Shown: positions 54,398-64,000 of the stretch, one piece after another
Numbering within the stretch: position 1 is the first letter of the stretch
Layout of the letters: each line of letters opens with the position of its first letter
Notes under the pieces: generated by a model
Seen by the model: the letters and a program-made list of their open reading frames with translations, nothing else
What the model was told of the DNA's origin: nothing
Database searches by the model: none
Program-made: the position numbers and the translations under genes
From: Coniferiporia sulphurascens
Lineage: Eukaryota > Basidiomycota > Agaricomycetes > Hymenochaetales > Hymenochaetaceae
Assembly: GCA_002794785.1 (NCBI GenBank)
Contig: NBBA01000012.1
Location: forward strand, 930,001-994,000
DNA: 64,000 nucleotides
Direction of reading: 5' to 3'

Positions 54398-55879
54398 TTA
54401 CTTAATGCTTGTCCAGACAGAGGCCGCCGCGCGCATGCTATCAACGACTCTCCGTGCAGCAGCCGGTGTCCGTCCTGGCCCGCGTCGATCGCCTCCAGCG
54501 TACAAGTCCGCATCCCGCACCTCGGTACTCACACGCCGAGAATGCGCGACCAAAGGTCGACCACGCTTCATCATTGCGTCTACGCTTGCTTTGGGGCCCG
54601 AGCATGTACCGGAGGGACCAGGACTCGCACGACGAGATTGAGAGCGCGAACTCGGATTAGAGTCAACATTGTACTGAGATTCTGAAGCAACGCGGATGGG
54701 GAAGGACGCGAGGAGCGAGCTTGACAGGACACTGCTGTGGTTTAGGCTGGTGGCATCGGTAGCAGATGACGAAACCGAGGACGAACGCTGCGAGAAATAA
54801 CTCTCTTCGTCTTCTTCGGCTACCTCCTCATCCAGACCACTGTCCTTCTCTTGATTCAACGACTCCGAACGAAATGCATGCGAAATGAAGTTCGCATCTT
54901 CGAAATCATCACACGAGGACTCGCCACTTTCGATCCGCAACTTTCGTGCACGGATAGGCCCGGGACGCCGCTGACACACAGGGTCCGTGTCTATGACCCC
55001 TTCCATAGGGCCATCTCCGCTGCACCCTTCAAGATCAATGCACAAGCTCCCGTCTGAAGGTCCATTATGAGCAAGCAACTTATTAGCTGCACGCTGCGCA
55101 CGGGCCTGACGTGCTTTCATAAGCGGGATGGATTCAAAGCTTGGAAAGCTGTACAAGAAAGGTTCTTGACGTTCTGAAGGGGGCGGCGTTGGCGGCGTAT
55201 GCAGTAGACCAGACAGATTGAGTAGAGTCTTCACGCCTTGTTGAGGCCGGTGCTCATTCCGGAGACCATGACGCTTATCAATGGCACCATCAGAGACGCC
55301 ACGTTGGTGATATTGCTCTTGTGTGACCGTTCCCGTACGTGTACGTCTGTGCGGTGTACGTGGCGCGAAGGGGTGGCTGTACTGAGCTTTCTGCAGAGCG
55401 GCATGCGGTCGAGTTATACGCTTACGATTCTCCCATAGGGCAGAGAGCGCCTGCATACTCGTCTCCTCGACCCGACCGACATCCACGCGAGGCTCATTCA
55501 CAGAGTCAAAGAAAACACCCGTTGGTGACTGGGGTAAGATGGGTGACATCTGGAAAATGAGCTCTTCCTCTTGACCGGGAGAAAGTGGGCCTGAACGCGT
55601 TGGAGAGCAGCACGAAGGCAGAGCGACGGACAGCTGAGGCTTAGTACGGGCGTCACTATCCAGCGCGAGACTGCTGCGGACAATACGAGAACGTGTGCGT
55701 CCTCGCGACGGCGAAGAAGTGTCGTCTACGTATGCGCCAGCATTGCGAGTCAAAAAACTGCCTTTGACGCTTTCCAGTGCCCGGGAGCTGCAGTTCTCGT
55801 CCGATACTGTGCGGTTGCGGCCTCGATTGCGAACTCGGAGGACACGAAATGAAGGGGGCGGTGTGAGAGGATGTTCCAT
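54398..55879 (-). CDS. Orphan Ser/Pro/Arg-rich protein, probably disordered
   Basis: A single open frame of 493 codons from ATG 55879 (MEHPLTPPPSFRVLRVRN); the frame extends 49 codons further upstream, but that stretch looks like translated leader. I recognise no domain. Visible features: repeated Ser-Arg-rich segments with possible phosphorylation sites, TPPTPPPSE, an acidic stretch (LDEEVAEEDEESYF) followed by a Ser-rich run, and an RRVVDSMRAAASVW C-terminal segment. A basic central part (RKRITRPHAAL, RTPHRRTRTG) could bind nucleic acid or a kinase. Coding potential is supported by length and skewed composition, not by homology. Confidence 0.6.
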   Translation of the reverse strand: MEHPLTPPPSFRVLRVRNRGRNRTVSDENCSSRALESVKGSFLTRNAGAYVDDTSSPSRGRTRSRIVRSSLALDSDARTKPQLSVALPSCCSPTRSGPLSPGQEEELIFQMSPILPQSPTGVFFDSVNEPRVDVGRVEETSMQALSALWENRKRITRPHAALQKAQYSHPFAPRTPHRRTRTGTVTQEQYHQRGVSDGAIDKRHGLRNEHRPQQGVKTLLNLSGLLHTPPTPPPSERQEPFLYSFPSFESIPLMKARQARAQRAANKLLAHNGPSDGSLCIDLEGCSGDGPMEGVIDTDPVCQRRPGPIRARKLRIESGESSCDDFEDANFISHAFRSESLNQEKDSGLDEEVAEEDEESYFSQRSSSVSSSATDATSLNHSSVLSSSLLASFPIRVASESQYNVDSNPSSRSQSRRASPGPSGTCSGPKASVDAMMKRGRPLVAHSRRVSTEVRDADLYAGGDRRGPGRTPAAARRVVDSMRAAASVWTSIK

Positions 55880-58800
55880 CGCCACTGGGTAGCAGAAGGC
55901 AAGTAGAATCCGTGATCGAGGGAAAAGGCTTAGAAGAGGCAGCAACGTAAGGGAGGGTTGCGACTGCACGAGGACCAACCTTAGCAGGTGTCGGCCGGGG
56001 GTAAGAATGCAGGGAAAAAATCTCACCTAGACAAGCTTTTTAAGCCGACGCAGCGTCCAAACGCGGAACGGAAGTGCGCCACCTATGCAAGGCAGTGATC
56101 TCCTGTTCTTTTAAAAGTACTTCAGAAGCAGATGCGAGGAGTCCGGGAGAATAGGAATGAAGGGAAAAGGCGAAATGTAAGGGCGTAGGGATGTGAGTTA
56201 GTCGTATTTGTAGGCAGACAAAGGCGCGCTCAGACGAGCTGAAACGGGAGCAGTTCCCAATGTGGATGAATGAACGACCCCGGTGATTGTTGTAGGCCGA
56301 GAACAATGGACCGGTTGCCTTGCCACAGTCCTGCGAATATCGGGAATTCTAAAATATCACACCACGGCGAAGTGGAGGAGAATGTAGAACTGTGAGTGAC
56401 TGCACAGGCAAACGAGCAATAAGGAGGAGACGATGGGCGTCGTAAGTCAAGGATGGGCTGGATGGGAGAAAGGCAGCGGAACCATTTGAAAAAATGCCTT
56501 TTTATTTTGTCGAGTCACGGTGCGCTCATGCACCCCCAAATTGGAAAGTGCTGACGTCACGCGTGAATCGGCGGAGGGAGACCCTGTCCTGAAATTGGGA
56601 CCCTGAGATCCTGCTACGATCCAGTCTAGCACATGAATATTTAAAGAACGGACATTAATTTGGCCCAGTAATATTAAAATGGAATCATGACTCCGATGGA
56701 ATTGTGCCTTCTAAACGAGGTATTCAACACATCGTTGCCTGATCAACCCACATAATCATTAATTTATTGGCTGGGACTCCAATTCTGTTTCGAAGTGGCC
56801 AGTAGGTGATATTGTGACGTGTTTCTCTGTGACTCATCAGCAAAAATCTTCATTGCATCCGACTTTGTCGAAAGATGCCTCCGCTAGCTGCGTCCTATCA
56901 ACTTGTCCCGCCGCCGAGTCCACCTTTTCGGAAACTGAGGCGACCCTTCGGCCATTGATGCATCTGCCAAATTATCCGAACGTCGAGAAGTCGATGCTTT
57001 GCTAGCGGTGGACGTGCATCTTTTCACTCCCCTTGACCCGACACCGCCTACAGATGTTTGCTCGTGAAATAGCAGCGTATGCGTCTTGATAGCTGATTCC
57101 ACTCTCACCTTTCCGGGAGCGTCAGAATGAGCTCTCATACAGCCGTATCTGTCAACTTACTCTACCAGATCCTTCTTTTCGGCTTACTGGCAAGGCAGCA
57201 CGTACTTTTCTCTATCCCCTTCACTGGCGTCTTCGGCGAATTGGGCCGAAACCCAAAGATACGCTTCTCACTCTCCTAGTCACATCAGACCTGGACCAAC
57301 TATTAACGCCACTCCCTGGAAGCAATGCGAGGCTATGGCGGCCAGCAAACTGAGACAGCTCTTGCTCTTACGATGTATTCTAAAGAACTCCCCAAGTTAA
57401 TCAATCGCATCTTGATTTCTTGCTAGTCTCGGCCCCTTACCTCGCTTACCGGTTACGCCGCATTCTCAACAGATTCCGGTCATAAAGCCATTCAATTTCT
57501 CCATCAAATAATCTCAAGGCCCACAATTTCCATCAGTCCATTTCAAGGTCATATTCGCACGTCCTTGGAAGGAAAAGAAAACGAGGGTTAGTTCTCGCAC
57601 TTTCTTTTCAATAGGCTTCGGTGCACACCGTATATCACCACGCCGCACTACTGCAGATCAAAGAATGTTTGATGCACATGTCTACTCGCTCTTCTTCTTC
57701 TTGAACCCCCTTTTGTGCGAAGCATAGTGAATTTCCAGCTTCTCAGATCAACATCGATCTTCCAAGTTACCAGGAAGAACCAGAAGCGCGCTCCCCTTGC
57801 CTCGACCGCCCCTTTTTGAGAACAAAACCTGAAACGGGAGATGGCCGGATCCGGCTCCAAAAGCACTCTGTGCACTGCGGGCGGGAACTGCACACTCTTA
57901 GCGTTCTATCTCAGGCTTCTAGCTGCGCCGTCTGTTCGCTATGTACTGCGCCCAACTCTCGGCCAGAAGTACTAGTAGTGCAATCAGCGCTTAAGACCGA
58001 CCTGCGGCGCGCTGAAAGATCCGCACACATACACTGTTGTCATGGGCGTCTGGTCTAGGCATCTCGACGAGCTCTGACGCGCGAACAACTTGCGGTTCGC
58101 CTACTTTGGAAACTTTCGAGTATGTTTTGCTGGCACCTGCTGCCAGCACCATGTGTACTGAAGAGGAGCAATTACCCAGGTTGAAGCGAGGCCACACGTG
58201 TCCACAATTACTAGGGAATCCTCGCTTCCGCTAACGGCTGGATTCCTGGTTCTACTTTAAGACCCAATGTCGCAGGCTGTGATGTGTATACGCGCCGGTG
58301 AGTGTGCTGCTGAACCCGGCTCGCGCCGCCTGCAAGTGCTCGGAGAGTACCGATTAACCCAGAGGATGAACGGAGCTGAGAACGCCCCCACGTAATCCCC
58401 GAGCACTCTTCAAACCAAGTACGACAAACGTGCAGCTTGAAACTTTGGGGCGGATCTCCATGCACGTATCCTCCCCGGGGTCCCATCGGCGAGGGGGCGT
58501 CAGTGCGCATTCCTGACTAAAATCCGTTTACCTCACGCGGAGCGTCAGACGGTTGGCCCCTTTACAGTGGCAATCTGGAACATATGTTACTTCGCAGATT
58601 TGTTGCATCCGACCAGGGCGCTCCGACTCAGGCCGATCCTCTATCTGTTCCAGGACGCAATTGGCGGCGTCAGGTTTCGTAAGTACCAAGTGCATACGGG
58701 GCTTGGGTTCCCAGTTTTTTATGGACTAGGCTCCTCTAACACTGTGTCCCTATCCCTGCCTTAGCCCCCATCTCCACTTAACACATCGATATACATGTGT

Positions 58801-60666
58801 CATCGATGCACAGTAACTAGAACGAGAGTTTGGAGTAAAGAGGGACATCAGCGGGTGAAACCCCGTAATGGCCTGTCCGAGTTTAGTGCATGGTCCATAC
58901 GTGGGGCGGCGTTTAACGGGCACTCACTGTGCAATGCAGGAGTAATCTAACGTGAAATGAGTAAGTTTTGGTATGCCCCGGACGGTGCGAATAACCTTTC
59001 GGTGTCCGGTCAATCCATTTGTTTGTAAAGCTTGCGCGCTGGGGGGACCGCAGTCGGTGCGATGCGCGCGCGGTATTATTTTGCATGCAGTGCTAGCGAT
59101 CAGATTGGTCAACGCCCACACCCGCGCGCCCCATAGCCGACGTCGATATGTGAATACATGTATGCGTTCAATCGTGCTCCGAATCCCGTTGAACGTCAAC
59201 CTTGCTCATGAAGTCCGTATTGTGAAGATTTCCTCATGCGGGGAAAGTCTTTCGTCTGGCGATATTTATCGTTAGAAGTCTGTCTACATAGCAATAACTC
59301 AACTTCGTGACGTGTCATCTCTTCGGCTTCAAACTGGATGCCTATAATACCCATACGTCAGGCGGCGATTACCCCAGTTGTAATGTTTCTGACATTGACT
59401 GATCTGGGGGTGTTAGGTGCGGGCTCATTTCGTCAGTCCCTCGTTTCATCTTCGCGGTTACTACCCTCCTACCAATCAACCCTTGGCGACACCTATACAG
59501 TATACGGGCGCCTAGGTCTGCGCGCTGCGAAAATATCCAACAATGGCTTGTCGCCGATCTCTGATTCTCCGCTATCGGTGTCCCCAAACGGAGCTGGTAC
59601 GCCTTACGTACTGTTATCCCAAGGAATCGCTATTACGGTGAAGGTGGATGTGGCGATACTTGGGCCTTCGCAAGGTAATGGATTAGGCATGAAAACGTCA
59701 AATGCCAAAACATCTTGTATGGCTTGACCACGCGGTCATAGAGGCGAAACCGCTGGCGAGATTTCGGCGCCCAAGAGACTGTTTGTTTGGAAATTGGCGT
59801 GGGATCGCGTGTTGGTCGGTTTTTACATGGCAACTTGTCGGCATTTACTTCCGCCCACCCACCATCAGCGCAACCTAGGGTAGAAGAAGTAACGAGCCGG
59901 TTTGGTAATCGGATATATTTAGTCCTTGATCTGTAGGCAGCCATTAAACTGCAGCCTGGGAACATGCAATTTTCAGCCCGGACGCAACTACAAGGGCCAT
60001 CGGTCTTCTGAGGGCCGAGCACACAAGTATGAGGTGTTGTTGTCGAAAGCATGTATGCGCAGTACTCATTTTAATAAGTAAATAAGGCCCGAAATGATAG
60101 ACATGGATTTCGGCAGAGCGCGACACAGTGCTAGTGTTCAAAAAGCAAGTCAGTCTGACTCCTGAGTGCCAGTGTAAGTTCATCGCGCCTGGAATACCGG
60201 AGACAGATAGATATTAAGCCCAGAAGTACACCGCTACCGACCCGCGACAGACATCGCTGCGCCAGTATTCAATATGCGGTTGATTCCGACTTAGATTCGA
60301 CGCCAGACAAGGTTGATCATGTTTTGTGAACAAGGAACCGCACAGATGGGTAAAGAAAAGCCGGAGATGGGCCACGTTTTGTATTCTTAGAAACAAGGCG
60401 ATAGTCTTGTCCAAATCGACAGGTGCAACCAAAGTGCATAAGTGCTAGTGGTAGTTCCGAAGGCTCAACAATCCGAAAAAGGGGCAAAAACTTCAGTGTT
60501 GGAGTTGAGCATGCCGCGATCACGTGGCTAACGCGTGCGTTTTTGTCCGACCTCAACCTGCCTTGCCGCCGGTAACGACGACGACAACGACTAGTATTGA
60601 CCACGACCTGCCCGAGGAGACTGCGTTCGGGAGGCCCGCGAGAACGCTGCCGCGACAATCTCGATA
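55880..60666. other. Large intergenic region, nothing recognised
   Basis: About 4.8 kb. Includes the orphan gene's upstream region and the NUD1 promoter. ORFs at 57816-58058, 58973-59275 and 59338-59727 show no family resemblance or consistent splicing. No transposon ends or RNA genes seen. Confidence 0.35.
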
Positions 60667-63600
60667 ATGTACTCCAGACCTGCGTGGCAAACTGATGATC
60701 TTGCGGACGAATGGATCGAGGCGGACGAGGACCAAGACGACGCTGAGCCACCCACTGAACAACGACAAGAAGCTGCCACATTACAACTCACATCACAGGG
60801 CACGCGTAATTTTGGAACAACGAACTTTGCGGAGGCAGTTGGTGGGCAAGGACTCGCGCAGCACCACCAGGTGGGCACTTTTGTCGTGCGCGAAGACCTC
60901 CCTGCGCCAGTTCTGCCGAAGACTCCCGGCAATTCAAAGGGCAGTGGCATGAAGGACATATTCAGCCCGCTTCAGCTCGAGAAAATGTTTGAGCCTCCGT
61001 CTCCTCCCAAGGCCAACACGTTAAACAAGCCGAATGCTCCGTCGTTGGCGCGTCAGCGTCTTTCGAGTCGCCCAGCCGTTCCGTCGAAACTCTCGCAGGT
61101 CATCGGTGCATCGTTTTCGGAGGAAGAATCCGCGCAGGAGCAGGAGCAAGAGCAAGCTAGTAGGGATGAGATTATTGAGACTGACTTGCCCGATATCGGT
61201 GCATTCGGTAATCTCAGACCTAGTCCTAACTGCCGCTTCACGTTCTCCGTTCCTCGAATGGGTGCGACTCCTGGCGCCGCTACGCGTCCTGCCACCACTG
61301 ACTTCTCCGACTATAACCCACAAGCACAAAGCACGCCCATTCCGCCTCACGTTCAACAGCAAACTAATCCTAATGACTCTCGCTTGCGCTTGTTCCAGTT
61401 TCAATACGACACTTACACTCGAGATCACCTTTCCGCGCTTGTGGATTCATTCGGGGTGAGCTCACCGTCCAATTGCAGTACCAGTAAAAACAGCGTAGGC
61501 ACGGTGCTTCTACTAAAGACACCAGAGGAAAAGGTGGACGACGACTCCTTCTCCAGATTACGTGCTGCAAAACGCCTAAAGCTCACACCACCTATGGAAC
61601 TTGTTGACGGGTCTAGACACGTCCTACGGCACCCTACAGAACCGGAACGTCCTATGTACAAGAAAGACTACGTCGGCGAATCGAGATCACTTATGCAGCA
61701 GATTAAACGCGCACGCGACATCTCAATGGCCTCCGTTGCCAATGCTGCTGAGCACAACCCATTTTCTCCTGCTCTCCCGATGAATGGTAACGCCTTTGAC
61801 TGCATGACTATTTTAATCAGGGTAATTAACATTAGATTGCAGTGACCGATGCACATCCACAGAACCCGAGCACACAACCTAACCAACCAGCATCTTCCAC
61901 AATACCGTCATTATCGTCGACTGTGAATTCAAACAACGGGAGATATTCATCCTTGGCATTCCGACAGAAAGCAGAGGAGCTTATGGCGAAGATAAAAAGT
62001 GATCGTAGACTGCTCTCCGAAAAAACCGACAAGTCTTTCACGAGTCAGAAGAGCGAAGAGGACAGCGTCGAATCACAAGAGCGATCTATGGCCCCATCGC
62101 CTGAGACAAGACCAAAATCCCCTCTGAAGCGACGCCTCGATGAAAAAGAGAATGTTTCCGACCCTGATCCTGATCCAGATCCTCCTTCGTACGCAGCTAG
62201 CATAGCACGTTCGGGTTTCGTGATAAGTCCTCGAAAAAGCAGGAAACAGCTTAATGCCGATTTCGGTACGAGAGAACGTTCAAAATCCCAAATAAACGGG
62301 GTCAAGGAGAGCCTCGTCGTCATGCCGTTTGTCATCCCAGACATGCACCCCGCTGTCCGTGTCCGCTCACCGAATCCGGCGTTCCTTGCCCCCCCAATTG
62401 CTGCGCCCAGCAGTATACGATTCTCCGGTCTGGCTCGAACCGAGAGCACCACTGAAGATCTTAATCGGCTTGTCTCGTCCGGCAGCACCGCAACAACTGC
62501 AACAACACTGACCACAGGCAGCGGAGGCTTGGGCGTAAAGCAAGCAGGTCCTGCCCAGATGGTGCGCATCGCCCCAGCCGACCTCCCGACACTTCCCGAT
62601 CGTGTCGGCGGGATGGTTTTCGATCATAACCTCCGGCGGTGGGTAAAGGAACGTGAGACTTCAGAAAGGACCCCGGCAAGGCCGACGAATCGAACACATT
62701 CAGGAGGGACAGATGGTAGTAGCGAGAGCGATGATCCATTCAGGGATATTGAGAGCTTGCGTGACGATGACTCTAACCGCTCACGGCCCGTGCAGATTGC
62801 TACAGAGCTCATACCGCACGAAAGCGAACGTGACCACAGCGGCGGAACGGAAGATATGCGAGTCGTTGACTCAGATTCAGACTCGGACTCGGAGTTCGAC
62901 GCGCAGCTCTCGTCATTTACATTCGATAACCCCGCTACGGGCGTCGTACAGGTTATGACGGGTGAGGTAGATGATGGCGCCGAGATGGACGAATTAACCG
63001 ATTCAGAGCTGGATGACGAACATGGTGATGTCAGAGAGAACATAGAGATTGTTGCAGACGAAGCTGGGGAAAGCTTCTTTAATAACTTTGCCTCCATGTC
63101 GATTCAAGACGAGGATCTGCCTCCCCATCCGGCCGTCCCTGAGGTCACTGAGGAACCCACTGATGTCTGGCAAGGGGACGTAAATCCCGATGACTCCCCC
63201 ATGGCAGCTGCCACACCTTGTCCAGCGGAAAAGCGGCCTGCACGACCTCCGCGCTCAGCGTTGAAGAGCGCAAGTGTTACTCCCATCAGTAGACCAGGGC
63301 ATAGGCGTTCTGTGAGCTTTTCCGATGGTCGAAAGGATGGAAAAATTCTGGGTCTTGATGCAAGCCAGGATGATAGTCAGGGAGACAGCAGGGACGATAG
63401 TCGGGGGGACACTGGCGCGGCGAATTGTAGCGTCGGAATTCTGGCCTCTGGCTTCCTCACGACGGCGCCATCCTTGCGCTCCAAGCGCATCGCGGACATG
63501 CTGGAGGATCTGGAAGAATCGAGTGAGTTATGCTCACATACGTTTCTGGATTTGCTCGTTGATTTGGGGCACAACCTATAGTACTCGAAGATGAGCCTCC

Positions 63601-64000
63601 TCCGAAAGGAAATCAGAATAGGCGACCATATGATCAACTACGGCCGTCAACACCTGAAGTGGATAGCCCTAACTCGAGTGTCGTGTCTCGGCGGTCACTC
63701 ACTCGTTCCCCAACAATCCGGCCACCAGGATATTCAAGTCCACGACGAACAGCGGCGGGAAGTACGCCTGGGCGCATCAATGCAAATGCGACGTTCCTCA
63801 CGGAATGTTCTTTCGGTGTCGCGCACGACCGGCTCGTGGAGGTAATTACGGATGTGCAACCGTTTGAACCTTACTGGGACTCGTTAGCTTCTGTCGATTT
63901 GTCGGGCAGGAAACTTGACAGTGTTGCCCGGCTAAAAGAGTTTCTTCCCAGACTGGATTCGCTAAATTTGTGCGTGCGCGTCGAGTTTCATCATCTGGTG
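60667..64000 (+). CDS. NUD1/Cdc11-like septation/mitotic-exit network scaffold (partial, 3' end outside window)
   Basis: Nud1/Cdc11 anchors the mitotic-exit or septation-initiation network at the spindle pole body. Exons: 60667-61786, 61843-63522 and 63582 onward, all joining in frame. The first roughly 1,000 residues are acidic and Ser/Pro-rich: EWIEADEDQDDAE near the start, KDIFSPLQLEKMFEPPSPP, SARRSV-like motifs such as PGHRRSVSFSDGRKDGK, and FNNFASMSIQDEDLP. The leucine-rich repeats begin at the right edge (ITDVQPFEPYWDSLASVDL, SVARLKEFLPRLDSLNL), as in fungal Nud1. A donor-like GTGCGT at about 63969 suggests an intron in the first repeat. Start ATG 60667 gives the expected acidic N-terminus. 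Confidence 0.82.

Noticed and set aside
53778..54398. 206-codon minus-strand ORF after the orphan gene
   Set aside because: Composition looks like translated UTR (hydrophobic, Phe/His-rich) and no family was recognised.
58780..58815. Small inverted/direct repeat around ATCGAT and ACATGT words
   Set aside because: Too short and isolated to suggest an element end or regulatory structure.
59338..59727. 129-codon plus-strand ORF
   Set aside because: No recognisable motif, no splice context, and isolated in a large gene-free region.

Overview
The window looks like the genome of a filamentous basidiomycete, most likely an agaricomycete. Genes are split by many short GT-AG introns (roughly 50-90 nt). 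The host genes (DUG2, an NSE2-type SUMO ligase, a SEC14-like protein, the NUD1/Cdc11 septation scaffold) are fungal. The accessory part combines an aryl-alcohol-dehydrogenase-like gene family with Ty1/copia and Tad-like retroelements. No taxon could be confirmed from sequence alone.

Layout. 0-11 kb holds ordinary genes: DUG2 (WD40 + M20 peptidase), two decayed flavodoxin-like quinone reductase genes, a SEC14-like CRAL-TRIO gene and NSE2. 11-16 kb holds two ricin-B-type beta-trefoil lectin-like loci (one intact, one frameshifted) around about 3 kb of sequence with nothing recognisable. 16.4-22.1 kb holds a pogo-like DNA transposon end and a full-length copia element with 257-bp LTRs. 22.8-50.0 kb is a head-to-tail array of eight copies of one aldo/keto reductase gene, all on the minus strand: four look intact (AKR-1, -3, -4, -8), two carry frameshifting deletions (AKR-2, -6) and two are internally deleted relics (AKR-5, -7). 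The array is broken up by two solo LTRs, a 5'-truncated Tad-like LINE, a full-length Tad-like LINE (6.8 kb) and an 843-bp poly(A)-tailed retroposon. All but the full-length copia have exact target-site duplications. 51.2-52.0 kb holds a third, frameshifted lectin locus. 54.4-55.9 kb holds a serine/proline-rich orphan gene. The right edge is the 5' part of NUD1/Cdc11.

How it fits together. The reductase copies share exon structure, an upstream TATA/GC-rich element and even distal intergenic blocks, so whole gene-plus-spacer units were duplicated. The retroelements landed in the spacers. Every premature stop I found in the copia gag-pol and in the two LINE ORF2s is a TGA, and each is best explained as an Arg CGA codon that lost its CpG. 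Most differences between the two copia LTRs are also CpG transitions. This points to cytosine methylation and deamination of transposons in this genome, not to an unusual genetic code. I saw no CRISPR array, rRNA or convincing tRNA gene.
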